From Cryptomeria japonica (lineage: Eukaryota; Streptophyta; Pinopsida; Cupressales; Cupressaceae): a DNA stretch of 64,000 nucleotides. Positions 11,954-24,262 of the stretch are shown here, piece by piece. The notes beneath the pieces are model-generated. The model was not told the origin of the DNA. It searched no databases and saw nothing but the letters and a program-made list of their open reading frames with translations. Location: assembly GCF_030272615.1 (NCBI RefSeq), contig NW_026729315.1, positions 1 to 64,000 on the forward strand, in the 5' to 3' direction. The stretch's first letter is position 1; each line of letters begins with the position of its first letter. The position numbers were made by a program, and so were the translations under genes.

Positions 11954-12287
11954 ATGGCTCTGACTGGGGATGGTTGATTGCAAGATCAATACAAGAATTC
12001 AGAATCTTTGGTAGAGCAGACCACCCAAAAACAAATCACTTCTCCTCTTTTTGAATTCTTCAATGAACTTCACTCTAAAAACTAGGGGTTCCTTATTCTA
12101 CCCAAACAGTAGGGCTCCTTATTTGAAAACCACACAACTGAAAAAAAAAGCGACTATACAAAATGTACAAACATACTTACAACTGATTATAAACTTGCTC
12201 CAAAAAATCTTTATACTTGCCTTTGTCAAAAATTTGATTCTCATCACCTGATATCATGATCCAAACAAAGGCACCTTTTGACAACAA

Positions 12288-14597
12288 CTAAGCATAATCC
12301 TTATAATCAACCCCTTTCATCTCATTACTACAACAACTAGTGTGCACACCTTTTGCCTGATTTTGAACTTTATAGCCACACACTACTTCAACAAAAGTAA
12401 AATAATGAGACAAATCACTATAAAGGCCTTCCCACAAGCTGCCATACATTTCACTATCCCAATCAACTCTATTCTTTGCAAGGGTATCATCATGCTGAAT
12501 TTCAAAAATAAAACATTCATTTTCAACATTGTAGTTCTCATCAGCACATGCCTTGTTATCATTTAGATTCATAAAATATGGGACATTAATAACCGATTGA
12601 TACAAACAAGGAATATAAACATTTTGGTCCAGATGTGGTACTTCACTATGCTGACCATACTTTATATTATCCTTGTTCATCAAATTCAATACGTCAACAT
12701 TTTCAATATCCCAATCACGGAAAAGAATGCATACCTCTGGCTGAAACAAATCCTCGGCTAAGTCTTTCTCATTCAGACTTACATCCACCTGAAAAAATTC
12801 CATTTGTGGTCTGAAATAATCATCACACAACCCATGCCTCTTATCTTCATCATGAAATAATTTCTTACAACACATGCTACTGCTATTGGCAACTTCATCA
12901 ACATCGAAAACTTGTTCAATACAAGGGGAAACTTCAGCATTCTCATCAATGACATCTGCACTATAAAAAATTATATCAAAGGCAAAGAACTCCATATCTA
13001 GTTCAAGCATACCATCATCATTCACATCATCTTCATGGTATGTCAAACCTTGAAAACATTCAAATATAGGTTCATTTAAATCTGAAAATGAAACATTATC
13101 TCCACTTTCACATATGTTTTTATCTTCAAAAATACTTTCATTTTTAGATTCATGACTGAGATATACAACTTGATCTCCTCTTATATCATCTTCACAAGAT
13201 GAAAAATAAGAATTCTCATAGGTATCCTCAGCTGCATGACTGACATTCATTTGCTGGTTATATGAAAATGAATAACTTGTGTCTAGATCACTCTTATTCT
13301 GAAATTGATCTTCATTGTTCATTTGTATATCTTCAAAGTGCTGAAAATTGAACTCATTGTCCTTATGATCAACAACATCACTCCATTCGGAAACACATTC
13401 ATCACTAGGTATGCTTGATTTGAGAACACCACTAACATCATTCACAATTTCATTTTCAGCTTTATCCAACTCAATCAAATCCTGACTTACATCATGTTGC
13501 ATATCCTTTTGTGATAAAATCATGAGTTGATTGATAACTTCTTTATTTGATTACATTGTGTCATTATCATCCTCACTTGCATAATCAACAACACTTGGTG
13601 ATACCTTAGTATTTGGTTCTTCAACATTAAATACATTAGCAGCATGTAAAGACCGATGGACATCATCATCATTGTTTTCATTATCATTATCCTTGGGAGA
13701 TGCATGATTAACTTCATAATTTTTAGCCCCATAATCAACATAACCAACATACAAATCAAATGGTGCATATCCTTTATATATATCTATCTCTGTAACAACA
13801 TTGTCACAAAATTTCCCACTGATCATTCCATCACTACTGTAAGAGACAACCGACATTGACAACAAAGATTCTTGACTCTCATTTAAATTTGAATCACATA
13901 TATCAGCAAGACCATTTTGAACAGCAAAGCTTGACACACCTTGACACATAATGTTTTGCCTAGCTTCATATTTCCTTTCACCATTGAAGATGTTTTGACA
14001 AGAAGCAGCAGCAGATGAAAATTTCTTTGAGATCCCAAATTTTAAATTGTTTTCAATGTCCCTAGTTGTGTTAAAAGCTTCATGCAAAGTTTTGGGTTCC
14101 TTGTCTCTTAATAGGAAACTCATCTTCTTGTCAAAAGCACTCATGTAAATCTCCAAGCATGCTCCATCATTAAACTTATACTTGTTGGAAACTTTAGACA
14201 ATGTTTGTGAAAACCTGATATTAAATGTCGGTAGCAGTTCATCTTCCCTGATTTGTACGTACATGAATCCTCTCAGCATATCATAATCACTCACCTTTTT
14301 AGCAAATTGGGCTATAAAGTCAGTTGTCAATTCATCCCATGAGGAAATACAATTTGCTGGCAAAAAAGAAAACCAATCTCTTGCATCCTCTTTCAGTGAC
14401 TGGACAAATAATTTCATGCACACATCTTCTTGGCAAACTTCAAAATCTCCCATCAAGTCTAAAAATCTTTTCAAATATTGACGTGCTGATTCTGATTTCT
14501 TCCCGCTAAATATTAGCAAATGATTTCTAATTTCTATAGGTATAAGATTTGGGTAACCCAAAATACCTTCAAAGTTCAGAACAACATAATGGTTCAT
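12288..14597 (-). pseudogene. gag: N1 gag with long acidic C-terminal region
   Basis: One frame runs from an ATG at 14597 to a stop at 12288, about 770 codons, interrupted by a single TAA at 13551-13553 (a Gln codon CAA would restore sense). Residues about 20-200 form a retrotransposon gag domain (FLDLMGDFEVCQEDVCMKLF, ARDWFSFLP, SSWDELTTDFIAQF, ELLPTFNIRFSQ). No CCHC knuckle or protease follows. The rest is acidic, Asp/Glu/Asn-rich, with Cys-containing phrases and no domain I recognise. Start choice: the first in-frame ATG (NHYVVLNFEGILGY follows). The near-intact frame over 2.3 kb suggests the tail was under selection with gag. Confidence 0.85.
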
Positions 14598-14636
14598 TTT
14601 GAAAACTTCTCGTATAACATGGTTGTGACATTTCAC

Positions 14637-15355
14637 TAGGCACAGCTATATGTGGAAGTGTACAAGGCTGAAAAACTTCACTGCACATTTCTATTTGCTT
14701 CCACAAATAATTATACAACCTTGTGTAGAATAATGAAAAAACTCAAGCATATATCATCATACTAATCTATTCATAACATTGCTTGACACAAAGTTTCTCC
14801 AAATTTGCATACTACAGGAGAACATATATGCTGGAAACTTCAGCAAAATAGATATGCAAATCAATTTGTAATTCCTCTTTTTCCCTCTTTACTAGTGTTG
14901 TTCACTTAATGGGAAAACTATTTTACTCATTCAAATCTTTCAGAACAAATTTTTTTTGTATTAAAACTTCTAAAAGTACCTGGATATTTGCAGCTACTGT
15001 TCACTTTACTTCTGACTGTAGATATGAAGGGGACCTCCACATCTCAGGTTCATTCTTATAGAGATGCCACCTCCCAAAGGACGAATAAAATTTAACCACT
15101 GATCTTCACTCTGAAACACTTTCAGATTTTTTGGTCATGCCACACAATAGAGTCACATAATATTTTCAAATTTCATAGCAACAAAACCTTCCAAGATATA
15201 CACTTTCAGGTCATAAAGCAACTTTCAGATTTCTGAACTTCTAAGACTCTTCCTCAAATGAAATTTGGCCATACTCATGGGTTTGTCTACAATCAACAAG
15301 GTGAATACAAATTCTCTCAACCTTACTGAAAATTCAATTACAAGACACTCTCCTT
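14637..15355 (-). other. N1 leader between primer site and gag
   Basis: About 720 bp of AT-rich sequence lies between the primer binding site and the gag frame. I see no gene in it. Packaging signals would be expected here in a mobilised non-autonomous element, but none can be named. Confidence 0.5.
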
Positions 15356-15372
15356 CCCTAGCAGAGTCACCA
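15356..15372 (-). promoter_or_regulatory. Primer binding site of N1
   Basis: The minus strand reads TGGTGACTCTGCTAGGG four bases inside the 5' LTR. The leading TGG fits pairing with a tRNA CCA end. The tRNA was not identified; the phrase resembles primer sites of Tat/Ogre elements. Confidence 0.6.
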
Positions 15373-15376
15373 TTTT

Positions 15377-16452
15377 TGTTGTTCTCAAAAAATGAGCAAC
15401 CCAAGTTCACCTGCAATTTGTCTATGAAATAACCAATTTCAATCTATAAAGAACTTCAGGACTTGGACAACATAACAAGGATCTAAATCCTTCTACTCTT
15501 CAGGCTCTACAAAACCTTTCCTCTTGAAAAATCCTAGGTGATGAAATATTAATCGTTGACGTTGATTAAATGTCTCTGTCAGCATTTGGACCTGTTTAAA
15601 ATCCATGTGCAGGGACCTCAAAGTGCACACATTAAAAATATCAAATGATCTCCGTGGATCCCCAAATCTGGGGCATAGATACCTTGAAGTACATGGAAGA
15701 CCATGGAATGCTTAGTTCAACCAAGAAGATAATAGGGTGCAAATGGTAAGCTCATGAAAATAGCCACTTTAACAGATGTAACAACGAAAGTGCATAAAAC
15801 CGAATAAAATGGCTCAAGAAAACATCTTGGAAAACTAATCAAACGGATTGGTAGGAGCTTCAAACTGGAAACATAGCTTGTCTTTCATGCTAGCAGTACC
15901 CTGGAAAAAATATTCTGATATGACATTCATCTAGGAATCTTTTACACATATACAAAGTGGTGCTCTGACTAGTTGTTGAAACAGGGACTTATGCAAATAG
16001 TACAAACTGCAAACGGATTGAGCTTGCCAAACTGAGCAAATGGATTCATAGGGACTTGAAATTCGGCATGAGGACTCACCTATGCGCATACAATTCAATT
16101 CACTTTTAATTTTAACATGATACTAAACTGGGCAAAAGTTATAGGTGCTCAAAGTAGGCCACTTGATAAAATCTACATTTGCACCTATGAACAACTTTTA
16201 GCTTACCCCTTGAAATAGGTACTTGATAAACTGATCTAAACTGAAATCTGAAAGTTGTAGAACACTGCAAAGGCTAAATGAAAGGTGTTGGACACATTTC
16301 CCAAGTGTTTTCTCATGACAATCATTTGGCTCCATTTTGTAATCCTTCAAACTTGACCACTTAGGTTGACTCATTAGGTGGTCCTTTGAAAGTGCAGATG
16401 CAAAAATTTGAAGTGGGTCTCTCAAATTCACTCAAATTTATGAGTCCTAATA
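15377..16452 (-). repeat. 5' LTR of N1
   Basis: Direct partner of 10878-11953, same length, ending GAGTCCTAATA where the other copy has CCCAACA. It would carry the promoter for the gag frame on the minus strand. Confidence 0.92.
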
Positions 16453-16668
16453 GGCAGATAGGAGCATGAAAAGGATTTGAACAAGCAAGTGTAGTGCTTT
16501 TCAAACAGATCAGTAAACCCTTATTGTTTTCTAACAATTACAACAGTAAAATCCCCTAACTGGGTAAGCTCTAACAAGCTTAGTGTTATTCAAATCCTCT
16601 AACCAGGTGGTCCATTAGCTTGGATTTCAATTCCTCTACCAAGGTTACTCCTCACAGGGTATTGTTTC

Positions 16669-17725
16669 TGTATACACCTAAAAATGGTCTGAAGATAGTC
16701 AATTAAATACGCAGTTATTTGATTAATTCCCCTTCCCAATTAATTGAATTCACAAGCAATTTAATTAATTTCTCTATTCATCTACTAGTAAATAAATCTA
16801 AATGATTTATTTATATAGTTCATCTCACATCCCCCTTTGATTAATTAATTCTTAATTAATTAATGTCTCCCCATACTAATCAATTCTTCTAATCCCTAAT
16901 TAAGATTAACAAACTCAAGTTTGTTGAGATTAATTACCATTTTTCTATTATTTGAATTTCTAAATTCAAATGAGCACATGGCTCCTAACTTTAACCACCC
17001 AACCTAACCATCCCCTAACTCATTCAATCTAATCTTGGGTCTAACTAAACCTATCCTATCTTGCACATTCTAACCTCCTTATCCTAACCTCTCATGGTGT
17101 GGATATTCTCTCCTTGAGACACATGGCACTTTTGCCACATGTCTCCTCCCTTGGACACTTGCCCTCTCATGAGCAGGCTCCTTGACACTTGTCACCATAG
17201 AGATGACAAGTGTCCCTTCCTCCAACCTCTTCTCCAACTTCCTCAATCTTGGCCCTTGATATCTTCAGATCAAATATGGACCGTCGATTCCTGCCACCTC
17301 AGCTTTGGCCTTGGAATTCCTATAAATACCCCTCATTTTGGAGCAATATGGATCCTATCTCATATCAATTTAGGCATCATTACTAAAGGCAATTTGCATT
17401 TCAATTATCTAGTAGTTAGATTTGGAATTGATCATAGTATGTTAATCTAGTTTCTTACATCATGCATTTCATATCATCTCCATAGTCAATCATGATCAAA
17501 TAGCTACTCAACTCTTGAGTTGCCACTTTGGAGGTCATTGCTCTGCTGAGAGCCCATCAATCCAACACCTTCAAGGTCCTCAAGAATAGAGGAAAATGGG
17601 ACATTTCAAGGAAGGCTTATGGTTTGCGTCTTTGATTTAGTTTTTCAATTAAGCTTTTCAATTATGTTTTTATTGTCTCATTATATGTGTATGCCTCTTA
17701 TACTAACCACATTTTTAGCATCACA
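16669..17725 (+). repeat. Solo LTR S1, Tat-like
   Basis: Starts TGTATACACC and ends AGCATCACA. Flanks are GTTTC (16664-16668) and GCTTC (17726-17730), a target duplication with one mismatch. It has the layout of the T1 LTR but different sequence: AT hairpins in U3 (16789-16813, 16841-16863, 16950-16971), a TATA box TATAAATA at 17321-17328 and a long U5. No internal region is attached, so it probably arose by LTR-LTR recombination. Confidence 0.75.
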
Positions 17726-18270
17726 GCTTCTAATAAAGCATTATAGTCAATCCCTTAAGCGGGTGGTCGCTAACAGGATCTGTTCTTAACAAGACTTTTT
17801 GTAAAGCTTTAACAGGCTTGGCTCCTAATAGGGAAAACTTCAGAAGAGTTCAGAATAATTGTGGGTATTCATCCCCACTGTGGTTTTTCCCATTTGGGTT
17901 TCCACGTCAAAAATATTGTGTCAAGTGGTGAATGTTTTTGTGGTTATGTTATGGTTGAATTGCTTAACTGCTAAATCCACTTTGATAAGTTATGTTAACC
18001 GACAACAATCTGAAATGAGGTTTTACTTATGTCAGTAAAGTATTTGGATGATTGTGAGTTTCAAGTTGTTTTACTGTTAATCTGTTATAATAGTCAACCG
18101 GTTTAACTTGACAATGATATTGCATTTATAGTTCAATGGTTTAACTTGCCAGTTCTGAGTTTTCTTTGAGAGGTTGATTTTGAGATTGGTGGAAGTTATT
18201 ATTAGTTTTCTATCTACTGATTCACCCCTCCCCGTTAGTAGTTAACCGGATCCTTATTATTTCATCATAC

Positions 18271-20859
18271 CATCAATATTTCATGTATATATTCTCCTTC
18301 TAGGATGGGTATAACTTGTACCCAAAATGGGAAATCTGCACACTCACAAAACCTTCAAATGCAAAAAATGACTTTTCACATTTGGCAAGCACGAAATAGG
18401 GTGAGGGCCATATTTGGCACTCGCCAAATGTTTTGCATGGGAAAATACCAATACTTTGGGTTGGTTTTTCCTTGGGCATCCAACCTGAAGGTTTGGACGA
18501 CCTTTTCATGTCAAGGACGCGTTTTTATGAAAAGGTAAAATGTGGCACCTTTTTAGTACCACAACTTTGTGCACTTACCCTCAACCTATAATTTCAGTTT
18601 TCAAGCATAGATCCATTAGAAACTTATTGAAAATTGATCTCTGTCATATGGGATTGTGACAATCCTAAGCCAATAATAAGATTGTATAGAAAATAAATGT
18701 AAAGCCATCTCTTTGATTGGAAATTGAAATTAGACATTAAACTATAAATTTTAGACTACTAGTTCAAGAGACTAGCTGAGCTCCTAGACCTTAACTGCTA
18801 AATCTCTTCATACATTTCTTTTGTGCTTGAGGAAATAAAAAAGAAGGCTTCAAGAGATTGTGGATTTCATATACTTTAACAAGGAAACAAAAAATTATGC
18901 TAAATATCTACAAGTGTTTGCCAGTATTAAAGTTTTGTATTGGCATACCTACAAGGACACTCAAATATATTGTATGAGGATGTGTCTTAAGAAGGATCCT
19001 ATTCTTTACAAAAATAAACAATATGTAAGATTTAATTGTATTAACACTATGGTATAAAAAAATGATTTTGAAATTGAAAATTCATAAAAGTTCTCTAATG
19101 TAGTTGAGTCACATCAATTGTCAGTTATGAGAGACCAATAGCTAAAGTTAGTGAATATGCAATCCTCATGGCATCTATTTCTCTTATTTTAGTATTACTT
19201 GGCATATAGAAGTTGAGACGATCAAGTTGTAAGTTGTACACCTTTATTCATATTGTTTTTAATCTTAGGTGATTGGGTTGAAACAAAAAAATAATGGTAC
19301 TTCTGAAATCTATCCTAGTAGTAGAATGAACTATGGCAATTGTACCAAACTTTGTCAAATTCTAAAAAAAAAACACGGGAAATTAACAAATAAAATCATT
19401 AAAGAAAGAGAATGCATAAGCTATAGGAACTTATTAGAATCATTAAAAAGATAGTACCTGAAACATAATTTGAGGTTTATCAAGAATGTGAATGGACTGC
19501 CTGTACAATTACTTGTTTGAAGGGAATTCAAAATAATTAAAGATAGTTTCAATCAATAGGAATAAAATTGAGCCAAATCTAATATCTCAAGTAGATTTGA
19601 GTCAAGTGCCACAAAGAGAAGGATACTTGATTTTTTTCATTATTTAAGAAACTATTTAATATCATCTTTAATCCAATTTTAAAATAAATCACTATGCACC
19701 TATTCATAGGCTCTCAAAAAGAATGAAGGAACAACTAAGGGAGAGGTGTGATATTTAGGAAAAATTGTAGGATTTAGAGTAGAGTGGGTAAGTAAAAATA
19801 TACCTCCTTAATATCTTAAATTTTGGTCATTAGAAGAGTGGTTATGAGATGAAAAAAGTTTGATAGAAAGTTGGTAGATGATATTTTGATGAGGACAGAA
19901 ATAGCATAATGGTGAAAGCTTCCTCATATTTATTTAAGGAAGAAAAGTGTACATAAATATGTTTCTACACTAATATTGAGGGGATTGATGTAAAAATAAC
20001 ATTAAATAATCAAAACTACTATAGAAATTAGAGAAACACATTCATAACCTAGCCAACAATAATAACATTTAACTTGGTGATTTTCCTATAGAAAACCCTT
20101 TCAAAAGAGACATATCACTTCAAAAAAAGCACACTATATTATCATGTTTGAAAGGATATTACAAGAGCACATATAATGCAATTATTTAGAAGAGTATTTC
20201 ACTAGCTAGTAAAAGTGAAAATTGTTTCACAACATTCCAACAAAAATAATAAATTATGAATCAATTATTGTATATATTAATATAAAAATAAATATTAATT
20301 TGAAAAATAATTATATGTTTTAATTAAGTTTTTTAACTTAACATATTTATTTATTTATGACTGTAAAATTTTCATAATTATTATAGTACTGTCTTAATAA
20401 TTAATAACGTTTTTCATTTAATTGAACACTTGTTTTAAAACAAACATGTATTTTTAATTAAATGAAAAATTAATAAACAATTTATTTATTTTTTTAAATA
20501 TTGATATCCAACAAATTTTTATGCTAAAAAATATTTTACTAACCAATAAATTATTTTGTGAAACAATAATTTACAAGAATTTTAAGCTAAATTATATTAT
20601 TACACTTTTTGAATATCCCATTTCTCATAAACTTTAAACGTTATTCATACAATTTACCAACTGTCTAAATAAGCATTATTTATTAAAACATATTTTCCCA
20701 TAATAATTTCAATTGTATCACCTTTTTGAGTGTTCTTTCCTCTCCTCTAATATACTCTACCATGGCTCTTCTTTTACTCTTCCCTTTAATATTAATCAAT
20801 GCTTGTTCCACTAAACTTTTTTATTAATATTTTTTATTTTTTACACAGGATTCAAAGAG
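18271..20859. other. AT-rich interval without recognisable genes
   Basis: Short open frames occur (for example 18860-19057) but show no domain and no coding signal I trust. 20050-20700 is extremely AT-rich. The only structure I can support is the hairpin at 20410-20469. Confidence 0.6.
20410..20469. repeat. AT-rich hairpin with internal palindrome
   Basis: TTTTTCATTTAATT (20410-20423) pairs perfectly with AATTAAATGAAAAA (20456-20469). Between them lies the 14-bp palindrome TTGTTTTAAAACAA at 20430-20443. It could be a worn inverted-repeat element, but no terminal repeats or target duplication were found. Confidence 0.6.
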
Positions 20860-20879
20860 CATACCAGAGGAAAGAACCC

Positions 20880-21379
20880 TGGGAAGAAAACCTCCTGTCA
20901 CAGCTCATAAAATAAACCTATAGTATCAAATGGATCAATTTATACACCCCACCCAAAACCACATATAAAATGCGGCCACAACACATATAATATCAGTTTT
21001 GCATAGAGCCCATATGACAATTTGCCAAAAAAACCCATCGGATAATTTTCAAATGTAGACTCCATAGCTGCTATCAATGGAAGAAGACAAAATTTTCCAA
21101 AGCCCTGTGCCAAATCCCATGAGCCAAAAACCTTCCTGCCAAAAAAGAAAGTATCAAAAAACCTTTGGAAAAACACTATTATATCAAATACCATGAGCTC
21201 GAACTCTTCTCACAACGAACATGAATACTTGAAATGAAAGGGGAAAGCGTGAATAATTATCATCATAAAATTTTACATCGACGTTACTCAAGAAAATCAT
21301 ATGACTATTGTTGCAAACCTTCCCATACCCTAGAAGGAAATTCCTCAAAACCCACCTCTCGCTGATTAGCATTACTATC
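20880..21379 (-). pseudogene. Probable LINE 3' remainder
   Basis: Downstream of the RNase H block on the minus strand, open stretches continue (21381-21184, then 21194-20940) with phrases such as NANQREVGFEEF in one frame and aromatic-rich text in another. No domain is recognisable. I treat it as the decayed C-terminal end and 3' untranslated part of the LINE. No poly(A) tail is clear. Confidence 0.35.
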
Positions 21380-21790
21380 AATGGCTAAATTTTGCCAATT
21401 AATCTGCAATCTTATTAACTTCTTTGTAACAATGGGATACCAAGAAAGATTCAAACAATTCTAATTTTTGTAAAATGGGATCAAGTATATACTGCAAATT
21501 CCAACAATTTGATTTCTTTTTCATAACACATTGAATAATCACCATAGAATCACCTTCAATTATTAAGTCCTTAATTCCTAGAGAGATTGTCATATCCAAT
21601 CCAAAAGACAAAGCATGAAATTCCGCATAATTGTTAGTTTTAAAACCAATAGCATGACACTTAGCTCGAATAAAATTTGCATTGTGATCATAAATTACCA
21701 TGCCTACCCGAAGCCAACCTAGGGTTACCACGAGAGGCCCCATCAAAATTCAGTTTAAAGTACCGAGAAAAGTTTTGTAGGGTGGAGAAT
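21380..21790 (-). pseudogene. LINE-type RNase H fragment
   Basis: The minus strand reads FKLNFDGASRGNP, then after a frameshift GMVIYDHNANFI, NNYAEFHALSFGLDM, DLIIEGDSMVII and NKIAD. These are the D, E, D, D motif blocks of the RNase H (RVT_3) domain found at the C-terminus of plant non-LTR retrotransposons. A premature stop follows KIAD. No reverse transcriptase is upstream within recognisable distance, so this is a 5'-truncated LINE end, the usual outcome of target-primed reverse transcription. A host RNase H-like gene fragment is less likely given the frameshift. Confidence 0.75.
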
Positions 21791-21899
21791 TTCGATAAGC
21801 AATATTATACTCATGCGCTGAAGGGAAAGCGTGTACATTTCATACTCAGCTGGTGTGGAGAAATTTGCATAAATTTGAATGGGCTCGTGTGAGATGTAG

Positions 21900-24086
21900 T
21901 GATGGAAACAATATTATCCCTTCAATTATGTTCCACCTGGAAATGTCACAGACAACATTAATTATAGACATGGAAACTTACGCGGGAGAATACAATTCTC
22001 TGTTGTATTCATTTAAAAGATAATTCATTTAAAATGCTTCCATGATGTCATGAAAAGATATAATAATCTATCATGGCATCTCAGGTTGGTAGAGTTTTCT
22101 TGAGTAACGTAATTCATCCCAAATTATTCCCAAAGCAAGCTTGATGTGACAAGACATGCATTTTCCTTTACATAAAAAAAAACTCATTTATTGACTTTTC
22201 ACTCTCTCACGCTCCAATATTGGGTTGGCAGAAGAAGAATTTGGACGCATGTTTTTCTGCTTTCACCTCTGCACAAAACTGCCTAATTTGTATTTAATAA
22301 GTCTTAAAAAGTTTCAGAGTTGTTGAAATTCAAAGCATGAGAAAATGCCACAATTATAATGTACTAGTCCTTTTCTCACACCCAATTTTGAAAGCTCTGT
22401 TTTGAACGTTAACTATTGTTAAGTCTATTTAAGTCTAGCATTGTTTGATTTTTTTATTAAAAATAAGCATGGAAAGCAATTGTAGAAAACAATACAAATT
22501 TGTAGTCACATGATACATGATACATGGTTATTACAAAATGGGCACTTGATAGAATTGAGATTGAAAATAAATTTGGTCCCTTACATGACATTTATATTGA
22601 AGAAATTTGTTGTCATGGGAATAAAGTGTTTAGCAAGTGGATTCTATCTTAAATATAAATCACAAATTCTCTCAAGGCTTGATTTTTTATTATTTATGAC
22701 ATATATTTAGAATAGTCATAATCATTTACTAATTGTTTACTCACAAATGTCATCTTATACAAAATTACAATCTTAATGCACAATCCGAATTTGCTTTTCT
22801 TTTTAACTAGTCCTTCTATCATCCACATATATTTATTTTATACAAAAATGTTTGACAAACCTCTATCTTTTATAAAACTAATTTATATTACTTAAACATT
22901 CATTCCCCTTTAAAAAAAAATGTAAAAGATAAGGATTTGAGAGATAAATATAGAAACTTGATTTTTTGAACACACTATACTTTTGCTTGCTTACCATGCG
23001 ACTACTTTGAAGCATGTAAAAACAATTAACACACCCATTAGTATTTTCATACATAACATGTAATTAATGTAAAAAATTAAAATAACGTCAAAAAGACAAT
23101 TGTTGATATAAAATCAATCGATGCAAATGTACAATAACTAATATAAATATAATAAAATAATTTCAATTTATATTTTATAATGAAATATAAACTTTGACAT
23201 CAATAACTAACAACTAATAATTAGACTTAAAAATGTATTTGTCATTTTGTATCATGTTGATTGCTTATACCTAAATTATTTTATTTAATATTTTTTCAAA
23301 TAATATTTTGAATTCTTTAATAACCACTTGAACTAAACCTCTTACTTCTATGGTCCACTCGATTTGTATCCTATCACTATTACGAGCAACAAAGCTATAA
23401 ACCCTTGATGATCCCTTAATAAAACATTTATTACAGAAACAAGTGCATTACTTGTGTTCCCCATATTGCCATGAGCTTCTATAGACTAAATATATTGAAT
23501 CCAATGATCAATCAATTTGGGCATGTATTGTGAATGTAGATCCTTTATTATTATAAAACAAATGAATACAAAATAAGTATTCTAATAAATTTCATATCAT
23601 CTATAAATTAATTTTGTAAAAGAATTTTTTGAGAATCAAGGACATCTTGTCATCACTTACAATGTTAAAGTAGTCAATCTTATTTTGTCAAAAAAAATCT
23701 CAAAAGTCTAATAACAAATCAAACTCCAACTCTTAATTTTAAAACCACATCTTCTACGATAAAATTTGAAACTTGTTGTCCTGAAATTTTAACCATGATA
23801 ATTTTAAATTTTCAATCTATCGAATAAAAATATGCTAATTAAGTCATCCTCTCAAAAGTTGTGCCATTATTTCAAATCATCTATGAAAAATTCTTTTACT
23901 AATTGAGTTTCATTGTGATATTTTCTTTCTAATAATGTAAATTATGAACCCAAAAAACCATTCCTATGTTTTATTTGGGTGAAGAAGAAATTGCTAGAAA
24001 ATAATAACTAAAATTGATTATTTCGACCCATAATAATTATTATTTCTCATTTTTTATAAAAAGGGGTTAAGTAATAGGGTTCTCCC
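21900..24086. other. AT-rich interval without recognisable genes
   Basis: No coding frame, RNA gene or repeat with clear ends was found. Base composition is strongly AT-rich with many short A and T runs. Confidence 0.6.
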
Positions 24087-24262
24087 CATAGTGTGTTGGT
24101 TAAGTGGTAGTGGTGTTGTTGTGACCACCAAGGTTCAAACTTTGTTGGGCCATTGTGATCGCAAGGCTTGTGTCTTCGTTGATTCAATGTGTTTGTGGGT
24201 TTGAGCCTTAGCCTTGTTATATGGGGATGAGGTTTAGTGTCCCTCCCTGATTCATCTTTTGT
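24087..24262 (+). mobile_element. Possible tRNA-derived SINE
   Basis: TGGTTAAGTGG at 24097-24107 fits the RNA polymerase III A box (TRGYNNARNGG) exactly. GGTTCAAACTT at 24132-24142 is a 9-of-11 match to a B box, 35 bp further on. The stretch is GC-richer than its surroundings. It does not fold as an intact tRNA by eye. No target duplication or tail was established, so ends are approximate. Confidence 0.45.

Larger units (their letters stand above)
10878..16452 (-). mobile_element. Gag-only LTR retrotransposon N1 (TR-GAG type)
   Basis: Two direct LTRs of 1076 bp bound the element, and GGCAG is duplicated on both sides (10873-10877 and 16453-16457). The internal part carries one minus-strand gag-type frame and no protease, reverse transcriptase or integrase. 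Known terminal-repeat retrotransposons with GAG only are mobilised by partners. By eye the LTRs differ at several per cent, so it is not recent. It lies in the 3' LTR of copia O. Confidence 0.92.
9006..18270 (+). mobile_element. Ty1/copia element O, 3' remnant with nested insertions
   Basis: Starts in mid reverse transcriptase where T1 inserted and continues through RNase H, a 3' non-coding region, a polypurine tract and a 3' LTR from 10248. The LTR is split by N1 (10878-16452) and S1 (16669-17725) and resumes at 17731. The right end is placed near 18270 after a segment resembling the end of copia C's LTR (a CTGATTCACCCC phrase near 18220) and is approximate. Net LTR length without insertions is about 1.36 kb. 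Confidence 0.75.
10248..18270 (+). repeat. 3' LTR of copia O, in three pieces
   Basis: Pieces are 10248-10877, 16453-16668 and 17726 to about 18270. The start TGTTGGCATTTGC follows the polypurine tract. The middle and last pieces share phrases with the LTR of B read on its minus strand (CCTCTAAC.AGGTGG, CTTAACA, GGTTT-rich) and the LTR end of C, supporting one original LTR. The right boundary is not fixed because the 5' flank of O is outside the window. Confidence 0.65.

Noticed and set aside
11954-11985. A plus-strand primer site for N1 (TGGCTCTGACTGGGG)
   Set aside because: It looks primer-like, but gag runs on the minus strand and a better site lies at 15356-15372.
18300-18540. A host gene with overlapping frames on both strands
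   Set aside because: Frames are under 80 codons, show no domain, and have no splice or promoter support.
24097-24142. Functional tRNA gene
   Set aside because: A and B boxes are present, but no acceptor, anticodon and T stems pair properly.
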